From contig CAZVLA010000030.1 of NCBI GenBank assembly GCA_964627805.1, positions 62,001 to 126,000 on the forward strand: a stretch of DNA of 64,000 nt, given 5' to 3'. The position numbers were made by a program, and so were the translations under genes. Numbering within the stretch: position 1 is the stretch's first letter; each line of letters starts with the position of its first letter. This document shows, in pieces, positions 16,213-25,160 of this stretch. The DNA comes from CAZAMI01 sp964627805 (lineage in GTDB: Archaea; Thermoproteota; Thermoprotei_A; Sulfolobales; NBVN01). The notes beneath the pieces are model-generated. The model saw nothing but the letters and a program-made list of their open reading frames with translations. It had not been told where the DNA came from and ran no database searches.

Positions 16213-16904
16213 GTAGTAGGGAGTATGTAATAGCTAGGATTGAGGTGAAGGGTAAGAGATTCGAAATACTTGTCCATCCGGATAAAGCATTCAAGTATAG
16301 GGAAGGAGCTAAGATAAGTATTGATGAGGTACTAGTAGGTGACTACGTATACAAGGACGTTAGGAAAGGAGATAGAGCATCACCGGAGGATCTAAGGAAA
16401 ATCTTCGGAACCGACGACATAAGGAAGGTAGCTGACTACATACTGAAGAAGGGTGAGCTACAGCTAACTACTGAACAACGTAGGAAATTACTTGAGGCTA
16501 AGAGAAGACAAGTAGTTATGTACATAGCTAAGTCAGCTATAGACCCTAGGACTAAGACACCAATACCTCCTCAGAGAATAGAGAAAGCTATGGAGGAAGC
16601 TAAAGTAGCTATAGACCTTTACAAGAGCGTTGAGGAGCAAGCACCTAAGGTAGTCAGGGCCATATCTAGGTACTTGCCAATAAGGATAGCTAGAGCCTAC
16701 ATAACCATTAAGGTACCTCCAGCAATATCATCGAGAGCGTACCCGCACTTAAGGAGGTTAGGTGAGGTCAAGAACGAGGTGTGGTTAAGTGATGGTTCAT
16801 TACAGATAGAAATAGAGATCCCAGCAGGTATGCAGGGTGAAGTTATGGATGCAATAAGTAGGGTAACTAAGGGTATGGCTGAGGTTAAGGTGAAGGTGGT
16901 GTAG
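16209..16904 (+). CDS. SBDS family ribosome maturation protein
   Basis: Archaeal homologue of Shwachman-Bodian-Diamond protein/Sdo1, which works with an EF-2-like GTPase to mature the large ribosomal subunit. Visible features are the N-terminal domain ending in EVLVGDYVYKDVRKGDRAS (about 40-58), LRKIFGTDD and the central helical segment KTPIPPQRIEKAM. At 231 residues it has the usual archaeal length. It overlaps psmA by 4 bases and lies 2 bases before rrp4, so it belongs to the exosome operon. Confidence 0.95.
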   Translation: MSSREYVIARIEVKGKRFEILVHPDKAFKYREGAKISIDEVLVGDYVYKDVRKGDRASPEDLRKIFGTDDIRKVADYILKKGELQLTTEQRRKLLEAKRRQVVMYIAKSAIDPRTKTPIPPQRIEKAMEEAKVAIDLYKSVEEQAPKVVRAISRYLPIRIARAYITIKVPPAISSRAYPHLRRLGEVKNEVWLSDGSLQIEIEIPAGMQGEVMDAISRVTKGMAEVKVKVV

Positions 16905-16906
16905 TC

Positions 16907-17653
16907 TTGAGCGGTAAAATCTACGTAAGTAATAGGGAGTTAGTAGTCCCCGGTCAGTTAATAGCTGAGGGAGACTTTAAAGTAACTACCCCACTATACA
17001 TAAATACTGTGGGTAGAAAGCATTACTCAACAGTTATTGGGTTAGCTAATATAGATGAGGAGAAAGGAACGTTAGGGATAATACCGCTTGAGGGCTTCTA
17101 TTACCCCTCACAGGATGACTTAGTGATAGGGGTGATTAAGAACGTAGGAATAACGAGTTGGGAGGTAGATATTAGAGCACCTTTTACAGCAATACTCTAC
17201 GCAGCTGACTTACTTGGTAGACCAATAAACCCTGCTAAGGAGGACTTAAGCCAGTACCTAGACGTTGGTGATATGATATTAGCTAAGGTTGAGGTATTCG
17301 ATAGAACGAGGGACCCTATCTTAACAACTAAGGGTAAGGGTTTAGGCAAGATAACTAAGGGGGCAGTTATTGAGATAAGCCCCGTTAAGGTACCTAGGGT
17401 AATAGGTAAGAAGGGGTCGATGCATCAAACATTAGAGAGTGAGACTGGCTGTAAGATAACCGTAGCTAAGAATGGTAGGGTACTTATTGAGTGCCCTAAT
17501 AAGGCATTAGAAGAGATAGTAATACTAGCCATAAGGAAGATAGAGAGGGAGGCACACATACCTGGACTAACAGATAGGATTAAGGAATTTATTCTCAAGG
17601 AAAAGGTTAGGAGGGGATTAGTTGGTGGAGAAACCAAAACTCCTGAGGGATGA
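16907..17653 (+). CDS. rrp4: Exosome cap subunit Rrp4 (S1 and KH domains)
   Basis: RNA-binding cap of the archaeal exosome. The order is an N-terminal domain (about 1-60), an S1 domain (about 65-150, including VGDMILAKVEVFDRT) and a KH domain with GKKGSMHQTL (about 167-176) and the following KITVAKNGRVLIE. Length 248 residues. TTG start 2 bases after the SBDS stop. Its 3' end overlaps the start of rrp41, which encodes the catalytic ring subunit. Confidence 0.96.
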   Translation: MSGKIYVSNRELVVPGQLIAEGDFKVTTPLYINTVGRKHYSTVIGLANIDEEKGTLGIIPLEGFYYPSQDDLVIGVIKNVGITSWEVDIRAPFTAILYAADLLGRPINPAKEDLSQYLDVGDMILAKVEVFDRTRDPILTTKGKGLGKITKGAVIEISPVKVPRVIGKKGSMHQTLESETGCKITVAKNGRVLIECPNKALEEIVILAIRKIEREAHIPGLTDRIKEFILKEKVRRGLVGGETKTPEG

Positions 17654-18350
17654 CGGGCGTAGGCTAGATGGTAGGGCCTACGACGAGTTAAGACCTATAA
17701 GAATGGAGGTAGGTATACTAAACAACGCTAATGGGTCAGCACTGGTTGAGTACGGTAAGACCAAAGTAATAGCGGCAGTCTACGGACCTAGGGAACCTCA
17801 GCAGAAGCACCTAGCCCTACCCTACAGAGCGATACTTAGGTGTAGGTACCACATGGCCCCCTTCTCAACGCATGAGAGGAAGTCACCAGCACCTTCTAGG
17901 AGGGAGGTTGAGTTATCTAAGGTCATTAGGGAGGCACTAGAGCCTGTCGTCATGACTGAGGCATTTCCCAGGACCTCAATAGATATCTTCATTGAGGTAC
18001 TTAATGCTGATGGAGGAACAAGGACAGCATCAGTAACTGCAGCTTCGCTAGCTTTAGCAGATGCTGGCATACCTATGAAGGACTTAGTAGCTGGTGTTGC
18101 TGTAGGCAAGATTGAAGGGGTGCTGGTTCTGGATATCGATGAAATCGAGGACATGTATGGTGAGGCTGATATGCCGGTAGCTGCAGCACCTTCCTTAGGA
18201 ATGATAACACTTCTACAGCTTAATGGCGTGTTAACTTACGATGAATTCAAGAGGGCGTTGGATCTAGCTCTTAAGGGTATTAGGCAGATATACGAGATGC
18301 AGAAGGAGGTACTCAAGAAGAGGTACTTAGAGGTGAAGGTGGAGGAGTGA
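17625..18350 (+). CDS. rrp41: Exosome catalytic subunit Rrp41 (RNase PH fold)
   Basis: Phosphorolytic 3'-5' exoribonuclease subunit of the archaeal exosome ring. Family blocks: RLDGRAYDELRPI (about 13-25), YGPREPQQKH, RCRYHMAPFS and the active-site acidic segment DIDEIEDMYGEADMPVA (about 166-182). Length about 241 residues. I chose the GTG at 17625; a TTG at 17622 is in frame, and AGGAGGGG at 17609-17616 serves either. The start overlaps rrp4 by about 29 bases. Confidence 0.97.
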   Translation: MEKPKLLRDDGRRLDGRAYDELRPIRMEVGILNNANGSALVEYGKTKVIAAVYGPREPQQKHLALPYRAILRCRYHMAPFSTHERKSPAPSRREVELSKVIREALEPVVMTEAFPRTSIDIFIEVLNADGGTRTASVTAASLALADAGIPMKDLVAGVAVGKIEGVLVLDIDEIEDMYGEADMPVAAAPSLGMITLLQLNGVLTYDEFKRALDLALKGIRQIYEMQKEVLKKRYLEVKVEE

Positions 18351-18354
18351 TAGT

Positions 18355-19200
18355 ATGTCGTTAACACCTACGTCACCGGATTACATATTACCTAAGTTAA
18401 AGGCGGATACGCTAGCGTCATTAGTTAAGAAGGGAGTTAGGTTAAGTGGTAGGGGACTTAATGATTATAGGGATATAGATATTAAGGTTAATTACGTACC
18501 GAATGCTGACGGCTCAGCATTCGTGAAGCTAGGTAATACTCAAGTACTAGTAGGTATTAAGTTAGAGGTAGGTAATCCGTACCCAGACACACCTAACGAG
18601 GGCACTATGGTAGTTTCAGCTGAGTTCGTACCTATGGCATCACCTGTATTTGAGCCCGGACCTCCGGATGAGAACGCTATTGAGTTAGCTAGAGTGATTG
18701 ATAGATCTATAAGGGAGCTGAAGGCTATAGACTTAAGTAAGTTGGTACTAATACCTGGGAAGAAGGTCTGGAACGTCTGGATAGATATTTACGTCCTAGA
18801 CCACGACGGTAACTTAATAGACGCATCATCAATAGCTACTCTAGCTGCATTACTAGTTACTAAGGTTCCTAAGGCAGAGGTTAATGAGGAAACAGGGGAA
18901 GTTAAGGTTGATAAGACAACGTACGTGGGTAATCTACCCTTAAGTAGGAAAGTAGTTACGGTTACGGCAGGTAAGTTAGGTGATGTAATACTACTTGACC
19001 CAGATCTAGAGGAGGAGTCAGTACTCGACACTAGGTTAGTAGTAGCTGTATCTGACGACGGTAGAATTGCTGGTATGCAGAAGACTGGTATGGGTCACTT
19101 AACTAAGGAAGAGGTGTTAAGTATTGTTGAGAGGGCATTAAATAAGGGTAAGGAAATAATAGAGAAAGTAGTTAGGACCGTGGAGGAAGCACAGAAATAA
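18355..19200 (+). CDS. rrp42: Exosome ring subunit Rrp42
   Basis: Structural RNase-PH-fold partner of Rrp41; the two alternate in the hexameric ring. Blocks: RLSGRGLNDYRDI (about 29-41), NADGSAFVKLGNTQVL, the conserved FEPGPPDENAIELARVIDR (about 100-118) and LLDPDLEEESVLD. At 281 residues it matches Rrp42 rather than Rrp41 and lacks the catalytic acidic cluster. ATG start 4 bases after rrp41. Confidence 0.97.
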   Translation: MSLTPTSPDYILPKLKADTLASLVKKGVRLSGRGLNDYRDIDIKVNYVPNADGSAFVKLGNTQVLVGIKLEVGNPYPDTPNEGTMVVSAEFVPMASPVFEPGPPDENAIELARVIDRSIRELKAIDLSKLVLIPGKKVWNVWIDIYVLDHDGNLIDASSIATLAALLVTKVPKAEVNEETGEVKVDKTTYVGNLPLSRKVVTVTAGKLGDVILLDPDLEEESVLDTRLVVAVSDDGRIAGMQKTGMGHLTKEEVLSIVERALNKGKEIIEKVVRTVEEAQK

Positions 19201-19202
19201 AA

Positions 19203-19212
19203 GTTTTATAAT
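19203..19212 (+). promoter_or_regulatory. TATA box for the L37Ae gene
   Basis: GTTTTATAAT directly after the rrp42 stop and 35-44 bases before the ATG at 19247. It suggests an internal promoter separating L37Ae from the exosome genes. Confidence 0.45.
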
Positions 19213-19246
19213 GCTCAATAAGGTCAGATACCCTAGGTGCTGAGCC

Positions 19247-19504
19247 ATGGGGAGAGGGACTAAGGTAGTAGGTATAGCTGGTAGGTTCGGTCCAAGATAC
19301 GGATCTACACTACGTAAGAAGTGGAAGGAGGTCATGGAAAGGAGATACGCTACGTATAAATGTCCCTTCTGCGGTGCTAAGGTAAGAATGAAGAGGTTAG
19401 CTGTGGGTATATGGAAGTGCACAATGTGCGGCAGAATATTTGCTGGCGGTGCCTACCAGCCCTTTACTGAAGTAGGTAAGGTAGTAATTCAGAGTAAGAA
19501 GTAA
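19247..19504 (+). CDS. rpl37ae: Ribosomal protein L37Ae (eL43)
   Basis: A small zinc-ribbon protein of the large subunit. The 85 residues include RFGPRYGSTLRKKW (about 13-26) and the zinc pairs CPFC (about 39-42) and CTMC (about 57-60). ATG start with GGTG ribosome-binding sequence 7 bases upstream. In many archaea the RNA polymerase subunit gene rpoP follows it; here the next coding sequence is the Brix protein and no rpoP frame fits the 54-base gap. Confidence 0.96.
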   Translation: MGRGTKVVGIAGRFGPRYGSTLRKKWKEVMERRYATYKCPFCGAKVRMKRLAVGIWKCTMCGRIFAGGAYQPFTEVGKVVIQSKK

Positions 19505-19558
19505 GAGCTTGTTCTTTGGGGGTAAACCACGTTTTTAAGTAGTGAGGTAGGTAGGAAA

Positions 19559-20092
19559 TTAATAATAACGACTTCTAGGGAACCTTCGAGGAGGACACGC
19601 TCTTTCGTTAAGGAACTAGTGGCTGCCATACCTCACTCCGAGAAACTTAATAGAGGTAAAGCAACGCTCCAAGACTTAAGAAGCGCTATACTACGTAGGG
19701 GTGCCTACGGGTTGGTAATGGTTCTTGAGAAGAACGCTAACCCTTCAGCCCTAGTATTCTACGAACCTGGAGACATTACCATAGTACGTAAGTTAATGCT
19801 GAGAATAAAATCAGTTAGGTTAGGTAGGGAGACTAAGGACTTCCAAAAACCTTTAGGTATGAGGGAATTAGTTATTAACCTAACCAACGTATCTGAAGGT
19901 CTAGTGAGTGATGTAGCTAACGCCTTAGTAACGATGTTTAAACCAAGAATATACTCGGGCGAGCCTCCTTTAAGAAGCATAGAGATAGTACTTACTGGAG
20001 GTAATGAAGTCGAGGTAAGTTTTATCTGTACCTCAAGTAATAGACCGTGTGGACCTACATTTAAGGTCTTTAAGGTGATTAAGTTTGAATGA
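19559..20092 (+). CDS. Brix-domain (Imp4-like) ribosome biogenesis protein; start codon unresolved
   Basis: Archaeal Brix/Imp4 homologue, acting in rRNA assembly. The first standard start in frame is a GTG at 19619, but the conserved family N-terminus IITTSREPSRRTRSF is encoded just upstream (about 19562-19606), so the gene must begin earlier. The frame is open from 19526, yet contains no ATG, GTG, TTG or CTG before 19619. I place the start near TTA 19559 or ATA 19562, downstream of GAGGTAGGTAGG. Rest of protein: LNRGKATLQDL, GYGL-like and the C-terminal FKVIKFE. About 177 residues. Confidence 0.85.
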   Translation, partial: LIITTSREPSRRTRSFVKELVAAIPHSEKLNRGKATLQDLRSAILRRGAYGLVMVLEKNANPSALVFYEPGDITIVRKLMLRIKSVRLGRETKDFQKPLGMRELVINLTNVSEGLVSDVANALVTMFKPRIYSGEPPLRSIEIVLTGGNEVEVSFICTSSNRPCGPTFKVFKVIKFE

Positions 20093-20345
20093 CTACGTTA
20101 TAGTAGCTGAGGTTAAGGTTGAGTTAAGTAGTCCTGAATTAGCTAAGACGTTACTACGTATACTTAAGCCTGAAGTTGAGGTTGATATGGGTGGTGCTAG
20201 AGGCGAGTTATTGGTCAAGGATAATTACTTAATAGCTAAGATCAACGCGACGACATACTCAGGATTTAGGGCATCAATTAATGCGTTTCTGAGATTACTC
20301 CACATGGTGTTAAAACTAACTGAGATGTTAGGTAATTATACATGA
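20085..20345 (+). CDS. KEOPS complex subunit Pcc1-like
   Basis: An 86-residue protein matching Pcc1, the dimerisation subunit of the KEOPS complex that makes the t6A modification of tRNA. It shows the short alpha/beta pattern LSSPELAKTLLRILKPEV followed by TTYSGFRASINAFLRLLHMV, where the SxFRASINSFLR-type block is typical. A TTG start at 20085 overlaps the Brix gene by 8 bases. The place between a Brix gene and prefoldin beta is the usual archaeal order. Confidence 0.85.
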   Translation: MNDYVIVAEVKVELSSPELAKTLLRILKPEVEVDMGGARGELLVKDNYLIAKINATTYSGFRASINAFLRLLHMVLKLTEMLGNYT

Positions 20346-20399
20346 AGGAATAATTTTAACCCCTCTACACCCTATACTACCTAGGTAGGTGTTAAGTAT

Positions 20400-20768
20400 A
20401 TGGCACAGAAAATACCTCCAGAACTTGAGCAACTACTGATCAAGTACCAGCAGGTAGAGAATCAATTAGCCTCAGTAATAACCCAAAAAGGTGTTGTAGC
20501 TTCACAACTCAAAGAAGTTGAGAGAGCTCTTGAAATTATTCAGAATCTTAAGGAAGACTCACCAATATACAAGAACACAGGATTCGTACTAGTTAAGGTA
20601 AATAGGGATGATGTAGTGAAGGAACTAAATGATAGGAAGGAGGAGCTACAGATAAGACTAACTAGTCTCGAGAGGATGGAATCAACATTAAGGAAGCAGT
20701 TGGAGGAGCTTAAGAAACAATTAGATAAGTATAGAGGAGGATTAGGACTCGGTGCTAAGGCTGGGTAA
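20400..20768 (+). CDS. pfdB: Prefoldin beta subunit
   Basis: Cytosolic chaperone subunit passing unfolded proteins to the thermosome. The 122 residues form two long coiled-coil helices (about 5-50 and 75-115) around a short beta hairpin (NTGFVLVKVNRDDVVKEL, about 58-75), exactly the prefoldin beta plan. C-terminus is Gly-rich. ATG start 54 bases after pcc1. The DUF3194 gene follows after 4 bases. Confidence 0.95.
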   Translation: MAQKIPPELEQLLIKYQQVENQLASVITQKGVVASQLKEVERALEIIQNLKEDSPIYKNTGFVLVKVNRDDVVKELNDRKEELQIRLTSLERMESTLRKQLEELKKQLDKYRGGLGLGAKAG

Positions 20769-20772
20769 GTAA

Positions 20773-21096
20773 ATGAGTAATAAGAAAGTTTTTGAAACCA
20801 TAGGTATCGACGTTAGTAAAGTTAAGCCGGAGTTACTTGAGGAAGTGATTAATGAAGTTGAGAGAAAATTAGTAAAGCGTCTAAGTAAGCTATTGGGAAG
20901 TAGGGATGAGTTTAATGTAATATTAAACATCCACGTAAATGACGCAATAAACGTAGTAACTGAGGTAGAGATATATTCACCAAACCCTATAGACCCTCTG
21001 CTAGAAGCTGAAATCGATAGATTAATTGATAAAGCATTAGAGGAGGTGAGGGATGGAATTAAATCAAGAATTGAGGAGGAAGGTAGAAGTACTTAA
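20773..21096 (+). CDS. DUF3194 family protein
   Basis: A 107-residue archaeal protein of unknown function. It alternates strands and helices and carries VILNIHVNDAINVVTEVEI and a conserved acidic C-terminal helix (EAEIDRLIDKALEEV). DUF3194 genes usually follow prefoldin beta in archaea, as here. Its last 44 bases overlap the DHH phosphoesterase gene. ATG start directly after pfdB. Confidence 0.8.
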   Translation: MSNKKVFETIGIDVSKVKPELLEEVINEVERKLVKRLSKLLGSRDEFNVILNIHVNDAINVVTEVEIYSPNPIDPLLEAEIDRLIDKALEEVRDGIKSRIEEEGRST

Positions 21097-22144
21097 GACG
21101 TTAATTAGCAACAGCGGTAGAATATGCATAACTACACATAGAAACGCAGACCCAGACGCAATAGCATCGCTCATAGCACTTAATGAACTTATCAAGAAAT
21201 TAGCCCCTAACTGCAAGGTAGGTATAGACCTTCCTGAAGGACTTGAATTAATTAGTAAGGAGGTAGTTAGGACATTATTAGGTAGTGACTATCTAAATAA
21301 ATTACTTAGTAGTAAGTGCGTAGGAGATTATGACCTACTAATAATACTTGATGCAGCTTCTAAGAGTCAATTAAGTAGCTTAATAACTAATTTACTAGGT
21401 GATGCAGTACCGTATGTGGTCATCGATCATCATGAAGTAAATAATATAGTTGAAGGAGCTAAACTCGCTCTTCATTATCCCCAGTCCTCCTCAACTTCGG
21501 AATTAATTACGTTAATAGCTAATTCATTAGGAATACTTAATGAGTTAAGTAATAATACATTGACGTTACTAATAATAGGTATACTCTACGATACTAAGTT
21601 CTTGAGGATAATTAACGAAGCAGAGGTCTTTAGAGCAGTTTACGAATTAATGAAGGCTGGAGGTAATTATAGCTACTCAATAAACTTACTAAGCAGGAAG
21701 GAATTGCCGTATCCTGAGAAAGTAGCTAGGTTAAAGGCTATCTCGAGAGCTGGGATATACTTAGTAAGTAATGATGAAACTAGCTTCCTAGTAGCTATCA
21801 CGTGTATAGGTGCTTATGAATCGTCAGTACTTAAGGTACTTCAGGATGCTGGTGCTGACCTATCAATAGCTATATGCAAGCGTAAGGACTTATGCAGAAT
21901 AGTACTCAGAGCTTCAAGGAACATAGTAAATACGCTTAAGAAACCTATCGCCGCTGATTTAGCTAACCTACTAGGTAAGGAACTAGGGGGTTCTGGTGGA
22001 GGGCATGCATCAGCAGCTGGTGCTACATTAAGTACTAACACCGATGTGAGGAAAGTAGTTGATGTAGTAAGTAATTACTTTAGGAAAATGGGGTACTCCT
22101 TTAGAGTATTAGAGGAAGGTAGGTGGTTAATGGAGTGTGGTTAG
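21053..22144 (+). CDS. DHH-family phosphoesterase (RecJ/NrnA-like)
   Basis: A 363-residue metal-dependent nuclease or oligonucleotide phosphodiesterase. Motifs: HRNADPDA (about 29-36), the middle acidic motif LIILDAAS (about 91-98), the DHH motif VVIDHHEV (about 119-126) and the DHHA1 substrate motif GGSGGGHASAAGA (about 308-320). All catalytic motifs are intact. ATG start with GGTGAGGG just upstream, inside the DUF3194 gene. Overlaps the xpf gene if that starts at GTG 22137. Nano-RNase or RecJ-like exonuclease are both possible. Confidence 0.9.
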   Translation: MELNQELRRKVEVLKTLISNSGRICITTHRNADPDAIASLIALNELIKKLAPNCKVGIDLPEGLELISKEVVRTLLGSDYLNKLLSSKCVGDYDLLIILDAASKSQLSSLITNLLGDAVPYVVIDHHEVNNIVEGAKLALHYPQSSSTSELITLIANSLGILNELSNNTLTLLIIGILYDTKFLRIINEAEVFRAVYELMKAGGNYSYSINLLSRKELPYPEKVARLKAISRAGIYLVSNDETSFLVAITCIGAYESSVLKVLQDAGADLSIAICKRKDLCRIVLRASRNIVNTLKKPIAADLANLLGKELGGSGGGHASAAGATLSTNTDVRKVVDVVSNYFRKMGYSFRVLEEGRWLMECG

Positions 22145-22148
22145 TGCT

Positions 22149-22862
22149 ATGGTTAAGGTATATGTAGACGAAAGAGAGCGGAACTCGAAGGTGCCTAAGT
22201 ACTTAATAAGCATGGGTGTTTCAGTAGTATTTAAGCAATTGGATGTGGGTGATTATATACCGGCTGAGGGCTATGTTATAGAACGTAAGAGGGTTGACGA
22301 CCTAGCACACTCGGTTTTTGAGGGCAGGTTCTTCCATCAGATAAAGAGACTAAAAGAGTCAGGACTGTCCCCGATACTACTTATAGAGGGTAATCTATCA
22401 ATACTGGAGAAGATAACCAGTAAGCCTAAGGCTGTTGAAGCTGCTTTAATCACTGCAGCTATATACAACAACATACCCATAATATATACTAGAAACGCTA
22501 GGCATAGTGCTGAGGTAATTAAATACATAGCAGAGAAGCTTCAGAGTCACGAGGTAAGGCACGTAGTTCAAGTAAGTTACAGAAAGTATAGCAAACCTAA
22601 GGATCAACTGGACTTCAGGGCTTGGCAAGTATATATACTATCGTCGTTTCCTGGAATAGGTCCTAAAACAGCCGAGAAACTACTTAATAAGTTCGGTAGC
22701 TTAAGGAACGTACTAAACGCTTCACCTTCCGAACTAGCTAGGGTTGAAGGCATGAGTGAGGATAAGGCATGGTTAATTAATAAGATACTTAATTATGAAT
22801 CTAGGGAAGTACGTGAGAGTAAAGGGTTAACTAAATTCATGAGAGGTCAGGAAGAAGCATGA
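22149..22862 (+). CDS. xpf: XPF/ERCC4-type structure-specific nuclease (short crenarchaeal form)
   Basis: Cleaves branched and flap DNA with PCNA. The nuclease domain (about 1-135) has VYVDERE and the signature IERKRVDDL (ERK-x3-D); two helix-hairpin-helix motifs follow (PGIGPKTAEKLLNKFG and SELARVEGMSEDKA). There is no helicase domain, as in crenarchaeal XPF. The C-terminus holds SKGLTKFM, a weak PIP-like match. I chose the ATG at 22149 (MVKVYVDERE); a GTG at 22137 is in frame. About 237 residues. Confidence 0.93.
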   Translation: MVKVYVDERERNSKVPKYLISMGVSVVFKQLDVGDYIPAEGYVIERKRVDDLAHSVFEGRFFHQIKRLKESGLSPILLIEGNLSILEKITSKPKAVEAALITAAIYNNIPIIYTRNARHSAEVIKYIAEKLQSHEVRHVVQVSYRKYSKPKDQLDFRAWQVYILSSFPGIGPKTAEKLLNKFGSLRNVLNASPSELARVEGMSEDKAWLINKILNYESREVRESKGLTKFMRGQEEA

Positions 22863-22900
22863 GTAAGCAAGAGGTAGGGGTATAGAGATTACGGAGCTTA

Positions 22901-22910
22901 AGTTTTTAAC
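22901..22910 (+). promoter_or_regulatory. TATA box for EF-2
   Basis: AGTTTTTAAC, about 34-43 bases before the ATG at 22944. Confidence 0.45.
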
Positions 22911-22943
22911 CTCTAGTAAGTTACACCTCACTGGTTAGGGGAT

Positions 22944-25160
22944 ATGCCAAGATTCAAAACCGTAGAACAGATCCAGAAAATAATGTCTAACCTAGAACAG
23001 GTTAGGAACATAGGCATCATAGCGCACGTAGACCACGGCAAAACAACAACATCGGATATGCTACTGGCTGCAGCAGGTATTATATCAACTAAAGTAGCTG
23101 GTGAGGCATTAGCTCTCGACTACCTAGACGTAGAGCAGAAGAGAGGTATCACCGTAAAGTCAGCTAACATAAGCCTCTATCACGAGTATGAGGGTAAGCC
23201 ATACGTAATTAACCTAATAGATACGCCAGGGCACGTAGACTTCAGTGGTAAGGTAACTAGATCATTGAGAGTGTTGGATGGTGCTTTAGTCATAGTTGAT
23301 GCGGTAGAAGGCGTAATGACTCAGACAGAGACCGTGCTTAAGCAAGCACTTGAGGAGAGGGTAAGACCTCTACTCTACATTAACAAGGTCGATAGGCTAA
23401 TTAAGGAACTTAAATTAACACCCCAAGAAATCCAGCGTAGGTTCGTAGAGATAATCAGGGATATTAATAACTTAATAAGAGAGTACGCAGAGCCTGAGTT
23501 CAGGGATAAGTGGTTATTGGACGCAGCTAAGGGTATGGTAGCTTTCGGATCAGCTAAGGATAAGATAGGACTTACAGTACCTATAGCTCATAAGAAAGGA
23601 ATTAAGATCATAGATATGATTAAGGCATATGAGAAGGGGAGAAAGGCTGTTGAGGAACTTCAAAAGATAATACCCCTACACGAAGCATTACTAGACATGG
23701 TAGTTAAGTTCATACCTAACCCGCGAGAGGCCCAGAGATATAGGATACCTAAGATATGGAGAGGCGATATAGATAGTGAAATAGGTAAAGCGATGATGAA
23801 TGCAGACCCTAACGGACCCTTAGTATTCTTCGTTAACGACATGAGGATAGACCCTCATGCAGGACTAGTAGCTACTGGCAGGGTATTTTCGGGAACTTTA
23901 AGACCGGGTCAGGAGGTATGGTTATTAATGGGTAGGACTAAGCAGAAGGTACTTCAAGTAAGCCTATACATGGGACCGTTTAGAGAGACAGTAAATCAGG
24001 TATTTGCTGGTAATATAGCGGCAGTACTTGGCTTAGATAAGGCTAGAGCTGGCGAGACCGTAGTTCAGATTGACTACAAGGATGTGGCAGCTCCGTTTGA
24101 GAAGATGAGGTACGTATCGGAACCTGTAGTAACTATGGCTGTAGAACCTAAGAGGATGCAGGATCTCTCTAAGTTAATAGAGGCTTTAAGGAAGATGGCT
24201 ATTGAGGATCCGAACTTAGTAGTTAAGATTAATGAGGAGACTGGAGAGTACCTAATATCTGGTATGGGTCCACTACACCTTGAAATAGCGTTAACACTAC
24301 TTAAGAAGAATTATAAGATAGAAGTTGAGACTTCACCACCTATAGTAGTTTACAGGGAGACCATAAGGGGTAAGTCAGAGGTTATTGAGGGTAAGTCACC
24401 TAATAAGCATAATAAGTTGTACATAAGTGTAGAGCCACTTAATGAGGAGACCATAAGGTTAATTCAAGAGGGTGTAGTTACTGAGGATATGGATGCTAGG
24501 GAAAGAGCTAAGATACTTAGGGATCAAGCTGGCTGGGACTACAATGAAGCTAGGAGGATATGGGCTATAGATGAGAATCTAAACATACTAGTTGACTTAA
24601 CAACAGGTGTTCAGCACCTTAGGGAGGTTAAGGACACCATAATACAGGGTTTCAGACTAGCTATGAGGGAGGGTCCATTAGCTATGGAGCCTGTAAGAGG
24701 TGTTAAGGTGATACTACATGACGCAGTAATTCACGAAGATCCAGCACATAGAGGACCTGCACAGATCTTCCCTGCAGTAAGGAATCCAATATACGGCGGT
24801 ATGTTGCTAGCTAAACCAACATTACTTGAGCCACTACAGAAGCTAGATATAAGGACACCTATGGACTACATGAGCTCAGTAATCTCAGTAATCTCACGTA
24901 AGAGAGGTAAGGTAATAAACGTAATACAGCTTAACCCAACCACCGTCAGGATCCTAGCTGAGATACCAGTAGCTGAGTCCTTCGACCTAGCTAATGAGTT
25001 GAGATCAGCGACAGCAGGTAGGGCATTCTGGGGTACTGAATTTAGTAGGTGGGCACCCGTACCAGACTCACTACTACCTGAGATAGTTAGGAAGATTAGG
25101 GAGAGGAAGGGACTTAAGCCAGAACCTCCGAAGCCTGAGGACTTCATATCACCATTCTAA
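22944..25160 (+). CDS. fusA: Translation elongation factor 2 (EF-2)
   Basis: GTPase driving ribosomal translocation. The G-domain is at the N-terminus: G1 AHVDHGKTT (about 27-35), G3 DTPGHVDF and G4 NKVD. Domain IV carries the segment with the diphthamide His (HEDPAHRGPAQIFPA, near residue 600). Length 738 residues, standard for archaeal EF-2. ATG start after a short leader. The nearby SBDS protein acts with EF-2 family GTPases in ribosome maturation. Confidence 0.98.
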   Translation: MPRFKTVEQIQKIMSNLEQVRNIGIIAHVDHGKTTTSDMLLAAAGIISTKVAGEALALDYLDVEQKRGITVKSANISLYHEYEGKPYVINLIDTPGHVDFSGKVTRSLRVLDGALVIVDAVEGVMTQTETVLKQALEERVRPLLYINKVDRLIKELKLTPQEIQRRFVEIIRDINNLIREYAEPEFRDKWLLDAAKGMVAFGSAKDKIGLTVPIAHKKGIKIIDMIKAYEKGRKAVEELQKIIPLHEALLDMVVKFIPNPREAQRYRIPKIWRGDIDSEIGKAMMNADPNGPLVFFVNDMRIDPHAGLVATGRVFSGTLRPGQEVWLLMGRTKQKVLQVSLYMGPFRETVNQVFAGNIAAVLGLDKARAGETVVQIDYKDVAAPFEKMRYVSEPVVTMAVEPKRMQDLSKLIEALRKMAIEDPNLVVKINEETGEYLISGMGPLHLEIALTLLKKNYKIEVETSPPIVVYRETIRGKSEVIEGKSPNKHNKLYISVEPLNEETIRLIQEGVVTEDMDARERAKILRDQAGWDYNEARRIWAIDENLNILVDLTTGVQHLREVKDTIIQGFRLAMREGPLAMEPVRGVKVILHDAVIHEDPAHRGPAQIFPAVRNPIYGGMLLAKPTLLEPLQKLDIRTPMDYMSSVISVISRKRGKVINVIQLNPTTVRILAEIPVAESFDLANELRSATAGRAFWGTEFSRWAPVPDSLLPEIVRKIRERKGLKPEPPKPEDFISPF

